Positions 6,418 to 14,616 of a DNA stretch of 21,904 nucleotides are shown here, one piece after another. The notes under the pieces are model-generated. The model saw nothing but the letters and a program-made list of their open reading frames with translations, ran no database searches and was not told the origin of the DNA. A program made the translations under genes and the position numbers. Origin of the DNA: PUMD01 sp964599275 (lineage in GTDB: Bacteria > Bacillota > Sulfobacillia > SLMV01); the NCBI GenBank assembly GCA_964599275.1, contig CAZRFK010000027.1, forward strand, positions 1-21,904. Direction: 5' to 3'. Numbering within the stretch: position 1 is the first letter of the stretch; each line of letters opens with the position of its first letter.

Positions 6418-7755
6418 TCACAAGACGAAGATGCCTGGGAGTTTTTCCCTCAGCTGATCAAGGGTCTTTGTGAGATTCTCATCATCTGTTCCTCGTTGAA
6501 CCATACATCTGATTCTCTCGAGAGCCACTCCCCACTCAGCTTCTTTTGTGAGTGCCAACGACTGTGCTTTTTCCAGACAATCAAGAGTTTCGTTTCCACA
6601 TCTCAATCGGTTAACAAGTGACCGTATTACAAGTGTACGCGCCCTGAGATCATCGCCTGGTTCAATCAGATGGCATCCTGTTTCATCGAAAGATTCTGCG
6701 ATGTCCAGCCAGCTTTCGGCTTTCTCCAAATCGTTGACTTGCAAATGGCATCGGGCAAACTCGTTGGCTGCATGTCTGGCATTCCACATTTGCTCCTCAG
6801 TGTAAATATCCCATGCATTACTCAGATGCCGCAGCGCACGGCTGGTTTTATTGCTCGCGCGAAAAATCTTGCCCAGGTAGATTGAACTAAAATAATGGTA
6901 AATATCATCACTAACAGGCTGCCTGGACAGCATTTCCAAAATCTCCTGAGCACGTTCAAGATTACCAGTCCCAATATAACCGATGCCGTTGCACAAAATA
7001 ATCAGTGGGTGCGGTTCATCAAGTATCCCCAGCTCATCCCACCTGAGTCGGGCCATCTTTAAGATATCTCTGGCTGAGGCGAATTTCCTCTTTCTGATGA
7101 GAACCTGAACAAAACCGTGTACAGTATCTTCATGCAGGCCCACCACTTTTTGAGAATGAACAGGGGACTGCTCCGGATCTACCGACAGAACATGGGTAAA
7201 AGCCATCTGAAGGTGATTTTCTGCTTCCTCATAATCATCGCAGCGGAGCAAGGATCTACCCATCAAATAATGAGCTCGGGCAAGTTCAAATCTCTCAGCG
7301 GGGCGGCGGCGGCACAAAAGGAGGTGTTGTCGAAAAACTTTGCATGCATCCTGATGTTCCCCTTTACAAGCATACAGATGTCCCAAGGCGTCCTTGTACA
7401 ACTTCTCGTGACGTCTGTCCACAAATTCGAGCCCTGTATCAGCAGTCGAGTACTGTCTGCCTTTCTTTAAAATCTCTTCAGCTGGGTCAAATAGAGATCT
7501 ATCTGAAAGCTTTTTTGAAAGACGGAAACATTCTTCAACAGTAAAGCCCGAATCTCGCAGATAACTATCAACAAAACGGTCAAGTGGCACCTGCAGATTA
7601 TCTGCCAACCGACCAAGCACGTCAGCCGAAGGAATTCGCTCACCATTTTCAATGTGACTCAAATAAGAACGGCTGCAGACCTCATCAGCCAATTCTGATT
7701 GAGACATGTCTTTTTGCTGCCGATATTTCTTTATGAGCTGGCCTATACTGTACAT
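6418..7755 (-). CDS. XRE-family HTH regulator with TPR repeats (RRNPP-like architecture)
   Basis: 445 residues. I place the start at ATG 7755 because AGAGGAG lies 6-7 bases upstream; the ATG at 7773 lacks a site. Residues 1-60 form a Cro/CI-type helix-turn-helix (IGQLIKKYRQQKDMSQSELA, then SYLSHIENGERIPSADVLGR). The remaining ~380 residues are helical hairpins with TPR-like spacing, such as HYLMGRSLLRCDDYEEAENH and NGIGYIGTGNLERAQEILEM. This layout is shared by Rgg/PlcR/PrgX/AimR-type regulators that respond to peptides, and by many clostridial orphan regulators with unknown ligands. It binds DNA in the cytosol. The targets are not evident: the divergent neighbour is now a decayed ABC ATPase gene, while two small ORFs lie downstream on the same strand. 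I do not claim a peptide partner, since neither small ORF looks like a secreted pro-peptide. Confidence 0.9.
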   Translation of the reverse strand: MYSIGQLIKKYRQQKDMSQSELADEVCSRSYLSHIENGERIPSADVLGRLADNLQVPLDRFVDSYLRDSGFTVEECFRLSKKLSDRSLFDPAEEILKKGRQYSTADTGLEFVDRRHEKLYKDALGHLYACKGEHQDACKVFRQHLLLCRRRPAERFELARAHYLMGRSLLRCDDYEEAENHLQMAFTHVLSVDPEQSPVHSQKVVGLHEDTVHGFVQVLIRKRKFASARDILKMARLRWDELGILDEPHPLIILCNGIGYIGTGNLERAQEILEMLSRQPVSDDIYHYFSSIYLGKIFRASNKTSRALRHLSNAWDIYTEEQMWNARHAANEFARCHLQVNDLEKAESWLDIAESFDETGCHLIEPGDDLRARTLVIRSLVNRLRCGNETLDCLEKAQSLALTKEAEWGVALERIRCMVQRGTDDENLTKTLDQLREKLPGIFVL

Positions 7756-8076
7756 AAGCATCTCCTCTGTCATTTGCAGCGTGTACGATGGATAAGTGCA
7801 CTCGCGCTTGAATAAATACAGATCTTACCTTATTCTATCTGTTTCTTCTGGAATATCAGATGGATTCCTGCATATAAATTCACAGTTCAACCTCAACGCA
7901 CCCCACACACCGTCCTTCTCAGCTTCTCAATACTCAACCCGTAACAAACGCCACATTAATCGTAAACTCATCAAAAAGGGGACACAGCCCTTGACAACTG
8001 ATATTGATCCTAATTACATATAGGCACATTAGGTGTAATCTTGAGCGGTATACTCATGAGGAGTGGGTGAAGTTAG
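7756..8076. other. Intergenic region at the broken end of the ABC ATPase remnant
   Basis: About 320 bases between the regulator start and the first homologous codon of the ABC remnant. I see no Walker A coding sequence in any frame. A TTGACA at 7991-7996 has no good -10 at 17 bases. A 6-bp inverted pair ATTACA (8013-8018) / TGTAAT (8034-8039) is the only other structure. The missing 5' half of the transporter gene was therefore replaced or deleted here. Confidence 0.5.
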
Positions 8077-8843
8077 GTCCGTGAAATACTCGACCTGGTA
8101 GGGTTAGCCAATCTGGGCTCCCGTATGCCGTATCAACTTTCTGGAGGACAGCAGCAGAGAACAGTCCTGGTCCGGGCACTGGCCCCTCAGCCAGAAGTGA
8201 TCCTGCTGGACGAGCCCTTTTCCAATCTAGATGCCAGCCTGCGCCGGAAACTGCGCATAGAGATAAAACGTATTCTCAACGAAGCCGGTGTATCAGTAGT
8301 CTTTGTCTCCCATGATCAGCAGGAAGCCTTCAGTCTGGCTGATAGGGTAGCGGTCATGATGGACGAAAAACTTCTGCAAACCGCCTCCCCTGATAAACTT
8401 TATCACCAACCAGTTACCATGCAGGTATCTTCTTTCATTGGAGAGGCAAATTTCCTTCCCGCCGAAATCAACGACAGCCTTATCCAGTGTGACTGGGAAC
8501 TTTTGCTCTGGCCACCAGGCTTGAACCCAGATCAGCAATCCAGGTAATGTTCCGTCCTGAACAGCTGATGATTCGCCCGAATTCTTCAGCAAAATCAAAA
8601 CTATTGTGGAGCGAATATTTGGGACACGGCCAATTGTCTCAGGTTCAGCTGCCTTCAGGGCAAAAAGTTCTGTTTCGCTGCCGCTTCAGTTCTACATTGA
8701 AACCTGACAGCAGGGTTTCAGTCACCACCAACAAAGCCCCTGTGCTTTACGATTCAACCGGCAAACTGATAAATACAGCAGGAGCATTGATGCCTTGCAA
8801 GCACCCCGACAGGCGAATCTTCAGTAAAACACAACCGAGCTAA
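8077..8843 (+). pseudogene. Remnant of an iron/polyamine-type ABC transporter ATPase (FbpC/PotA-like)
   Basis: Homology begins directly after an in-frame TAG (8074-8076) with VREILDLVGLANLGSRMPYQ and runs into the ABC signature LSGGQQQR, Walker B VILLDEPFSNLDA, and the H-loop VFVSHDQQEAFSLADRV. The first ~110 residues (Walker A and Q-loop) are absent. The distal half then shifts frame: the first frame stops at 8545-8547 after NPDQQSR, and the C-terminal TOBE-like domain continues in the next frame as IQVMFRPEQLMIRP through APVLYDSTGKLI to the stop at 8843. With two lesions it cannot make a working ATPase. Family knowledge: such ATPases energise uptake of Fe3+, spermidine/putrescine or similar solutes; VGLANLG, FSNLDASLRRKL and GEANFLPAEI lean to the Fe3+ branch. 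No permease or binding-protein gene is nearby. Its 3' end overlaps the next gene's stop by four bases. Confidence 0.88.
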
Positions 8844-9862
8844 TAGAGTCGGTATTTTTCTCTGAGATATCCGGATATTTTTTGCATCATTCCAATAGAC
8901 TTATCTACGGAATCATCTCCTTCAGGATTAATGATGCAGCAGCGTGCAGGAGCAAGCCAGCTCTGTCTGGCTATCTGCTTTTTGTGCAATCCCCGCTCCG
9001 CCATGTAATCCCATAACTCTGCAAGCCGTTTTACAAGATCCTCCACCTCCATTGAATTTACCTCTTCTTTCAGGGTAGGGGTTATCCCCCAGCTTATTAT
9101 TCCACCCCTATTGATGAAGTCTTTAAACTGATCAAAATAACGAACAAGGATATGACCATGAGCCAACGCATCTACTGACAGGACCTCGATCTCCAACTGC
9201 AGCAGAAAGGACCAGTCAGGGTTGCCGCACAAATGCACCCCACGAGGCGAAGGGATTTCCTCAAGAAAGTCATGATAATCATTCAATGCATCCGTATCCG
9301 TGTAGCCGGTAAAAGCTGAAAACAATGCTTCCAGCCCCGGTTCGTCAATCCAGACCAGAGGACTGGGATGTATCTCGCCCAGCTGATTGCGCTGCGCAAT
9401 AACCTTTTTGCGGATAAAGGGAAATAAAACGTCCTTGATTTCCCGATTGTAGATGATCGGCCGTCCCTCATCGTCAACAACCCGGAGACCAAAACTGATA
9501 GGACCTATCATCTGACCCCGTATATGAGCATAATCATCGAAATCCTGCTTCAAAAACAGGGGTAAAATATCACTGTATTTCTCTGACAAACGAAAATAAT
9601 GTTCATTGTCCCATTTACTCACCAGCTTATTGAGCTCATCGTAAAAATCATTCAGCGAAAAATGTATTTCCTCATTTTCCATATCAATATCTATACCGGG
9701 GAAATTTTCTGATGCCTGCACGTACATATCCTCATAAAAACTTCTTCTGGGCAGCTGCGGCCAAAAAGGTATATCCAGTGACAATGCCAAATCCATAGCT
9801 CTGCTGACATCAGTATGTGGAAGTATACCCATTGCTGTCGTCCTGCATTGTCCTTTCAGCAA
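8840..9862 (-). CDS. UROD/MetE-like protein (methionine synthase II-type barrel)
   Basis: 340 residues from TTG at 9862 with GGTGGTG about 7 bases upstream. I keep this start because homologues as I recall them begin MxKG...TxxGSxPHTD, matching MLKGQCRTTAMGILPHTD; an ATG at 9832 would cut into that strand. IPFWPQLPRRSFYEDMYVQA (31-50) is a hallmark of this subfamily. Likely zinc or substrate ligands include His210 and Cys212 (GVHLCGNPDW), the late Cys308-Cys309 (APARCC) and Glu174 (WIDEPG). The length equals the catalytic C-terminal half of MetE with no N-terminal barrel. Relatives are thought to transfer methyl groups, possibly from corrinoid or unusual donors, but the function of this branch is not established. 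Divergent from the MATE gene across a Fur-box-like site. Confidence 0.8.
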   Translation of the reverse strand: MLKGQCRTTAMGILPHTDVSRAMDLALSLDIPFWPQLPRRSFYEDMYVQASENFPGIDIDMENEEIHFSLNDFYDELNKLVSKWDNEHYFRLSEKYSDILPLFLKQDFDDYAHIRGQMIGPISFGLRVVDDEGRPIIYNREIKDVLFPFIRKKVIAQRNQLGEIHPSPLVWIDEPGLEALFSAFTGYTDTDALNDYHDFLEEIPSPRGVHLCGNPDWSFLLQLEIEVLSVDALAHGHILVRYFDQFKDFINRGGIISWGITPTLKEEVNSMEVEDLVKRLAELWDYMAERGLHKKQIARQSWLAPARCCIINPEGDDSVDKSIGMMQKISGYLREKYRLY

Positions 9863-10318
9863 ACCTTTTCACCACCCGGTCCCCTCCTGAGTTAAAATTC
9901 AGCCTTTTCCCCTCCGCTGTAAAGCAATTAACTACACACCCCTTTAAACCTTATCATCTGATAACGATAACCATTATAAATTGTATATATACTAGCTGCT
10001 TTCAACAATACCCGCCCTCCAGCTGACGAAAAACATCAACGCTGGACTGAACACTTCCTACCACAGGCCCTATTCTCCCTCCTCACAACTTCCCAGTAAT
10101 AGAAAAGCACTTCAGATAATGAGGCCAAATATCCTGTCTGCAGAATAATATCTTTCATTTCCTCGTGTTGTGCGCCACGTGTGATTTTGGCTATTTATCG
10201 GTGTTTTTCTACATTTTTCTACCCCACACACAGGGATTACCGCTGCTGTCAGGGAGGAGTCCATAAGTTCAGCAAAGAAATTATCATAGTTGACTATCAA
10301 AAGAGTGGAGGAAATAAT
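9863..10318. other. Divergent intergenic region carrying a Fur-box-like site
   Basis: About 455 bases between the UROD/MetE-like gene (-) and the MATE gene (+). The left part (9951-9990) is rich in GATAA/TTATC hexamers. TATAAT on the minus strand (9973-9978) overlaps the Fur-like site and could be the -10 of the UROD/MetE-like gene, but the -35 is poor. No gene or known riboswitch is visible in 9980-10318. Confidence 0.5.
9960..9978. promoter_or_regulatory. Candidate Fur box
   Basis: GATAACGATAACCATTATA matches the classical Fur consensus GATAATGATAATCATTATC at 16 of 19 positions. It is preceded by another hexamer pair, TTATCATCTGATAA (9951-9964). It overlaps a minus-strand TATAAT, so binding could block transcription of the UROD/MetE-like gene starting at 9862; the MATE start is about 340 bases away. 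That Fur itself binds here is inference. Confidence 0.6.
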
Positions 10319-11698
10319 GTGGCTCGTGGAAGAGCAAGTGAAGTACCACTGTCTGAGGCAGCTGAATCCATCAGCAAGTTGAGACGGGTAATAGTTACAC
10401 TCGCCTGGCCTGTTGCTGCCGAGATGTCCTTACATACAATCACTCAGGTAGTCGATATGGCCATGGTGGGGCGTCTGGGCTCAGAAGCGGTAGCTGCGAT
10501 CGGGCTCAGTTTTCGACCAATATTTTTTGTCATGTCAGTCTTTTTAGGTATCGGTGAAGGCACCACAGCACTGGTGGCCCGCTTTATCGGCGGCGATGAG
10601 GATTCGTTGGCCAACCGTACTATCCACCAGGCGCTCCTGTTTGCAGCACCGGTGGCACTTGTACTGTGTGGAATAATGGGCGTTTTTTCCGGTACTGTAA
10701 TGCAGTTTATGGGGGCTGAACCGGAAGTTCTTCCCCTTGGTTCTACATACGTACGTTATATGAGTGCTGGGCTTTTGTTTTCTTTTTTGGGAATGGTGGC
10801 TACAGCGGGACTGAGAGGCGCAGGCGACACCCGCACCCCTCTGCAGGTGGGTGCTGTGGCCAATGTTCTTAACGTCACATTCAATTACATACTCATCTTC
10901 GGCCGTCTGGGATTTCCCGCCATGGGCATCAGAGGAGCTGCCATAGCCACTTCCATGACCAGAGGACTGGGCGGTATCATCCTTGTAGCGTTTCTTTACC
11001 GGGGTGACCGCGTGCTGAGGATTCCTCGAGTGAACCTGTTCAACTGGGATTTTCAAATGATACGCCGTATTCTCCGCGTGGGACTTCCGGCAATGGCAGA
11101 ACGATTAATGCAGAGTGTGGCAATGATGCTGCACTTCCGGATGCTCGCCACCGCCGGAACAACGGTAATAGCTGCCGCAACTCTGGCTCAGAACATAGAA
11201 GAAATGTCCTTTTTACCCGCCATAGGATTATCTGTGTCAGCAGCCGCACTGGTAGGACAGTTACTGGGAGCAGGTGATCCAGATACCGCCGAGCAGGCTG
11301 GCTGGCAGAGCTCTTATCTGGGTATTGCCTTCATGGGGTCCATGGGACTGCTGTTTATTGCTATCCCTCAGGTATTTCTGTCCATCTACGGTGCTGAGGG
11401 GGAACTTTTGACCACCGGCACAACCTTTCTGCGTATAGTGGGATTGGTCCAGGTTCCCATGGCTCTGGGTTTTGTTCTCTCAGGAGGTTTGAGGGGAGCC
11501 GGAGATACTACCTCAGTGATGTTCATCACCACAGGTTCAGTCTGGGTGGTCAGATTGGGGCTGACCGGTCTGGTGCTCTTTGTTCTGGAATGGGGGGCTT
11601 TCGCCGCATATGCTGCACTCTGCGCAGATTGGACTGTTCGTGCAGTAATTCTGATCTACCTGTTCCGGCAGGGACACTGGAAACACACCGAAGTCTGA
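10319..11698 (+). CDS. MATE family efflux transporter
   Basis: 459 residues from GTG 10319, preceded by GGAGG at 7 bases; the open frame upstream to 10181 has no initiation site and an unrelated composition. The N-terminus has the MATE hallmark VTLAWPVAAEMSLHTITQVV followed by DMAMVGRLGSEAVAAIGLS. Two related six-helix halves follow, with repeated GLRGAGDTRTP and GLRGAGDTTS loops at equivalent positions in the two halves. MATE pumps expel cationic drugs, metabolites or siderophore-like compounds using a Na+ or H+ gradient. It is followed at 55 bases by a miniprotein and then the YeiH-type exporter on the same strand, with no terminator seen between, so the three may form one transcript. The substrate is unknown; the Fur-like site upstream is distant. 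Confidence 0.93.
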   Translation: MARGRASEVPLSEAAESISKLRRVIVTLAWPVAAEMSLHTITQVVDMAMVGRLGSEAVAAIGLSFRPIFFVMSVFLGIGEGTTALVARFIGGDEDSLANRTIHQALLFAAPVALVLCGIMGVFSGTVMQFMGAEPEVLPLGSTYVRYMSAGLLFSFLGMVATAGLRGAGDTRTPLQVGAVANVLNVTFNYILIFGRLGFPAMGIRGAAIATSMTRGLGGIILVAFLYRGDRVLRIPRVNLFNWDFQMIRRILRVGLPAMAERLMQSVAMMLHFRMLATAGTTVIAAATLAQNIEEMSFLPAIGLSVSAAALVGQLLGAGDPDTAEQAGWQSSYLGIAFMGSMGLLFIAIPQVFLSIYGAEGELLTTGTTFLRIVGLVQVPMALGFVLSGGLRGAGDTTSVMFITTGSVWVVRLGLTGLVLFVLEWGAFAAYAALCADWTVRAVILIYLFRQGHWKHTEV

Positions 11699-11753
11699 CC
11701 AGCAAAAAGCATCTGCGTCAACATTGACGGCTGAAATGGAAAGGATGTCAGAA

Positions 11754-11864
11754 GTGGATAAGCGTCGGGACACAAAATTAGTAATCGATGACGACTGGCT
11801 GGGATGTGGTTTGGGCCTTCTAATCATGCTTGCTGCCGAACTTATACCACGTATTTTGCAGTGA
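11754..11864 (+). CDS. Membrane miniprotein upstream of the YeiH-type exporter
   Basis: 36 residues if translation starts at GTG 11754, which has AAGGAT spaced 7 bases upstream; an in-frame ATG at 11736 would add six residues but lacks a ribosome binding site. The protein has a charged N-terminus (MDKRRDTKLVIDDD), one hydrophobic helix (WLGCGLGLLIMLAAELI) and a short PRILQ tail. The stop at 11862-11864 is 13 bases before the exporter ATG, and the exporter's ribosome binding site directly follows the stop. I do not recognise a family. Position and coupling suggest a small regulatory or assembly subunit of the exporter. Confidence 0.62.
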   Translation: MDKRRDTKLVIDDDWLGCGLGLLIMLAAELIPRILQ

Positions 11865-11877
11865 AGGAGGGTTTTTA

Positions 11878-12936
11878 ATGGCCAAAATACCTGCTGAACC
11901 GCACACCAGCTGGGCTGGATATATAAAAGCAGTAATCCCTGGGCTTGTTTTGTGTTTTTTGCTTGGGGGTCTGGCTCGCTGGATTGATATCAACTACATA
12001 CCCGAGCATCTGCTTGTGGTCAACTACGTACTCCTGGCGATAATGTTCGGTGTATTTGCTCGCAAGTTTATCCCTCTTCGCTGGGAAATCTTCGACGCGG
12101 GCATAAATTTCTCACAGAAAATCTGCCTGTACGCTGGCGTAGTTTTATTGGGAGCAAGGCTTAACCTGTTTGAAATTTTTTCGGTGGGAGCCAGCGCCAT
12201 ATTGATGGTCAGCATCTCCATCACTCTCTGCATATTGCTTTGTGGGTGGCTCGCCCGTTTTTGGGGTGGCAACGAAAGATGGGGCCATCTGATCGGTGTA
12301 GGTCTGGGAGTGTGTGGGGTATCAGCAATAATGGCGGTTGCTCCAGCGATCAGGGCCAAACAAAGGGAAATAGTAACTGCGATATGCGCATCACTTTTGA
12401 CAGGAATCGTGGTCCTTCTGGCTTTGCCTGCTCTGGGTGGCCTTCTGGGTTGGGGGGACATGCTCGCGGGCTTTATCGCTGGAGTAGTCCCCTCAAACAC
12501 CGCTCAGTGCATTGCTATAGGCCATGCTTACTCGGATGGGGCGGGGGCTGTAGCCACCGTGGTAAAGTCAGCCCGTAATGCCCTGATGCCTGTGGTGGTA
12601 CTGGTACTTGCCTACGCCTACACCTGTCGCGGGCTTCCGGTAGGAGAAAAGGTGGAACCCAGCCTGTTGTGGAAGAAGTTTCCCAAATTCATCGTGGGAT
12701 TGCTCATTACAGCAGCCCTGACTACCATGGGATTTATCACACCAGAAGGTGCCTCCCTGGCACGCACAGCCACCAACTGGTTATTCGTTACCTGTTTTGT
12801 GGGGATTGGCGCTGGAATCGATGTGGATACCCTGAAGGGAAAAGATCTTGCAGTAATCGGACTGGGACTTCCGATGACCGTACTGCTGTGGGTCTATGTC
12901 TATATGTACGCAACAACCATTCTATCGCTGAGCTAA
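11878..12936 (+). CDS. YeiH-family putative exporter (PF03601-like)
   Basis: 352 residues from ATG 11878 behind GAAGGAGGG; the frame is open further upstream but overlaps the miniprotein. The protein is almost entirely hydrophobic, about ten or more helices. It shows the family's conserved stretch GVGLGVCGVSAIMAVAPAIR near residues 140-159, GVVPSNTAQCIAIGHAYSDG around 214-233, VVKSARNALMPVVV and, near the end, TCFVGIGAGIDVDTLKG. YeiH/YadS relatives are annotated as putative sulfate or sulfonate exporters with little direct proof. It probably shares a transcript with the MATE pump and the miniprotein. It converges on the MFS gene with an interrupted inverted repeat between them. Confidence 0.9.
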   Translation: MAKIPAEPHTSWAGYIKAVIPGLVLCFLLGGLARWIDINYIPEHLLVVNYVLLAIMFGVFARKFIPLRWEIFDAGINFSQKICLYAGVVLLGARLNLFEIFSVGASAILMVSISITLCILLCGWLARFWGGNERWGHLIGVGLGVCGVSAIMAVAPAIRAKQREIVTAICASLLTGIVVLLALPALGGLLGWGDMLAGFIAGVVPSNTAQCIAIGHAYSDGAGAVATVVKSARNALMPVVVLVLAYAYTCRGLPVGEKVEPSLLWKKFPKFIVGLLITAALTTMGFITPEGASLARTATNWLFVTCFVGIGAGIDVDTLKGKDLAVIGLGLPMTVLLWVYVYMYATTILSLS

Positions 12937-13002
12937 AACAAGTTCTGGATGCTTTATGTAAAGCAGCAAAAAAGATGGCAAGCTGGGCCTCAACTCATCC
13001 TC

Positions 13003-13055
13003 CATCTGCGGCAGCTGATGTGTAATGATCCATCAATCCGAGCTCACCGCAGATG
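13003..13055. repeat. Nested inverted repeat at the YeiH/MFS junction
   Basis: Outer arms CATCTGCGG (13003-13011) and CCGCAGATG (13047-13055) are perfect 9-bp complements. Inner arms TGATG (13016-13020) and CATCA (13031-13035) form a second stem with a 10-base loop. The right arms overlap the last codons of the MFS gene. No T tract follows on either strand, so a terminator role is uncertain. Confidence 0.5.
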
Positions 13056-14301
13056 CTGATGAATCTGAGGTTGCTTTTTCTGACTTTCCCTCCAGAAATG
13101 CATCTATATCCGGAATCATGACGAACCCTGTCCCGGTTGCCGTAAGACTGATCGAACAGACAGTAAAAATCACCGGCAGACGCACTACCTCGGCAGCTGC
13201 ACCGGAGAGCCCCTGGGCCGCCGGCTGCAGTGCTCCAGTTGCGGTCCCCAGCAGACTGAACAGTTTCCCCATGTAATCCTGATCGACCATTCTCTGCAGC
13301 ACACTGTTGAAATATACATTTACCAAAGTACTTATGCAGCCGCTCACTATCATAACCACAGCGTGTGAAAGCCACAGATGAACAGGAAGAAAGGGCAACA
13401 CCAGGAATACCAGCCCCTGGACAGTAATCCCCCATTTGACAATCCACAAGTTGTTCTGAACCAGCTGCGTTGCTGACAGGACAACGCTCCCCAGCAGACC
13501 TCCAACCATCATACTACTCAGCAAATAACCGTACACACTGCTGCCCGCACCCATGTGATCGCTTACAAAAATAGGAAGGAGAACAAAAAGAGGGGCGAAA
13601 ACGAAGTTCATCACCATAGCTACACCTATAATCTTCACCAACACCTCATTTTTGCGGATATACTGCAAGGCACCTTTTATATCTTCGGTAAAAAGGTTTA
13701 CCGTAAACCTTTCCATTTCCTTTTGCATTTTGGGTATAACAATAAAGCCTTCAGAAAGGGCAGACAACAGATAGGATATTCCGTTACCTATCAGCAGGAC
13801 TGGCACACCAAACAGAGCAACCAGAATGCCTCCGGCAGAATAACCACCTATCCTTACGATCTGGTTGGTCATTTGATTCAGAGCATTTGCACGCTCAAGG
13901 CCGTCATCAGAAACTAACAGAGGTATGGCAGCGTTGACCGCAGGGTGAAAAAACTGACCGCTTATCATAGCCGCACAGGAAAGAACAAAAAGAACGGGCA
14001 GCGTCAGTGTATTCATCAGCGCGGTATATCCCAACACCAGATATATAACCCCCCGCGTCAGGTCTGCACCTATTATAACCATTTTTCGGTCCATGCGATC
14101 CACCAACACCCCTGCGAACGGTCCGGACAGCGTGGCAGCCAATCCTTTAACCATGGCCAGGGTACCCAGTGCTGCTGCCGAGCCGGTTTCAGACTGCACC
14201 CACCACATTACAGCAATGAACCCTGCCCCGTCTCCCAGGCGAGACACAGACTGCCCCAACCACAGAAGAAAGAAATCTTTATTGAAAAAATACTTTAACA
14301 T
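13033..14301 (-). CDS. MFS exporter, EntS/DHA3-like
   Basis: 422 residues from ATG 14301, placed 6 bases after a near-perfect AAAGGAGGGG. Twelve predicted helices. LKYFFNKDFFLLWLGQSVSR at the N-terminus and motif A GVLVDRMDRKMVIIGADLTRG between helices 2 and 3 mark the major facilitator superfamily. NALNQMTNQIVRIGG after helix 4-5 is typical of the enterobactin-exporter-like (EntS/DHA3) branch common in Bacillota. The tail after helix 12 (FLEGKSEKATSDSSASAVSS) is hydrophilic. Proton-driven export of a drug, siderophore or peptide is expected; the substrate is unknown. It has its own sigma-A promoter 43 bases upstream and is likely monocistronic. Confidence 0.92.
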   Translation of the reverse strand: MLKYFFNKDFFLLWLGQSVSRLGDGAGFIAVMWWVQSETGSAAALGTLAMVKGLAATLSGPFAGVLVDRMDRKMVIIGADLTRGVIYLVLGYTALMNTLTLPVLFVLSCAAMISGQFFHPAVNAAIPLLVSDDGLERANALNQMTNQIVRIGGYSAGGILVALFGVPVLLIGNGISYLLSALSEGFIVIPKMQKEMERFTVNLFTEDIKGALQYIRKNEVLVKIIGVAMVMNFVFAPLFVLLPIFVSDHMGAGSSVYGYLLSSMMVGGLLGSVVLSATQLVQNNLWIVKWGITVQGLVFLVLPFLPVHLWLSHAVVMIVSGCISTLVNVYFNSVLQRMVDQDYMGKLFSLLGTATGALQPAAQGLSGAAAEVVRLPVIFTVCSISLTATGTGFVMIPDIDAFLEGKSEKATSDSSASAVSSD

Positions 14302-14616
14302 TATCAACCCCTCCTTTAACTAATTCCACCTTGCGGCATAAAAACTATAAAATGACCAGCCATGGAAAGTCAAGGAAGTTAAAGTTTTCAATAATTTAAT
14401 TGAATTCTTTAAGGGCCAATCTTTAATCCCTGGAGTATGGTGCTGGAATGAATTAAAAACAGCAATAATGCTTTTGGGTTTCGTGGCTCTTTGAAAAACA
14501 AAAACAGCCTCTGTGACGGGGGGGTTAATTTGAGAGAGGAGATCAGAACGCAACGAAATAGCAAAAACGCTCAGTGTAGATTCTGCCCATCTGGCTGAAA
14601 CATTAGACAAAATAAA
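14302..14616. other. Intergenic region with MFS promoter and a possibly decayed frame
   Basis: About 315 bases between the MFS start and the TrmH-type stop. Besides the promoter, the + frame through 14351-14620 reads protein-like segments (VKEVKVFNNLIEFFKG; later RSERNEIAKTLSVDSAHLAE) broken by stops at 14492-14494 and 14531-14533, with no start or ribosome binding site. The minus frame at 14320-14610 also lacks a ribosome binding site. No gene is called. Confidence 0.4.
14344..14373 (-). promoter_or_regulatory. Sigma-A promoter of the MFS exporter
   Basis: On the minus strand, TTGACT (14373-14368), an 18-base spacer, then TATAGT (14349-14344). The -10 ends 43 bases before the ATG at 14301, leaving a leader of about 35 bases that contains the strong ribosome binding site. 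Confidence 0.75.

Noticed and set aside
7991..8025. TTGACA as a promoter for the ABC remnant
   Set aside because: No acceptable -10 at 16-18 bases, and the downstream gene is broken.
10181..10318. Extended N-terminus of the MATE pump
   Set aside because: No ribosome binding site at 10181; GTG 10319 follows GGAGG and gives the usual family length.
12669..13025. 118-codon + frame over the YeiH 3' end
   Set aside because: Mostly antiphase to a well-conserved membrane protein; no initiation signal.
14320..14610. 96-codon minus-strand frame after the TrmH gene
   Set aside because: No ribosome binding site, no recognisable family, and it crosses the MFS promoter.
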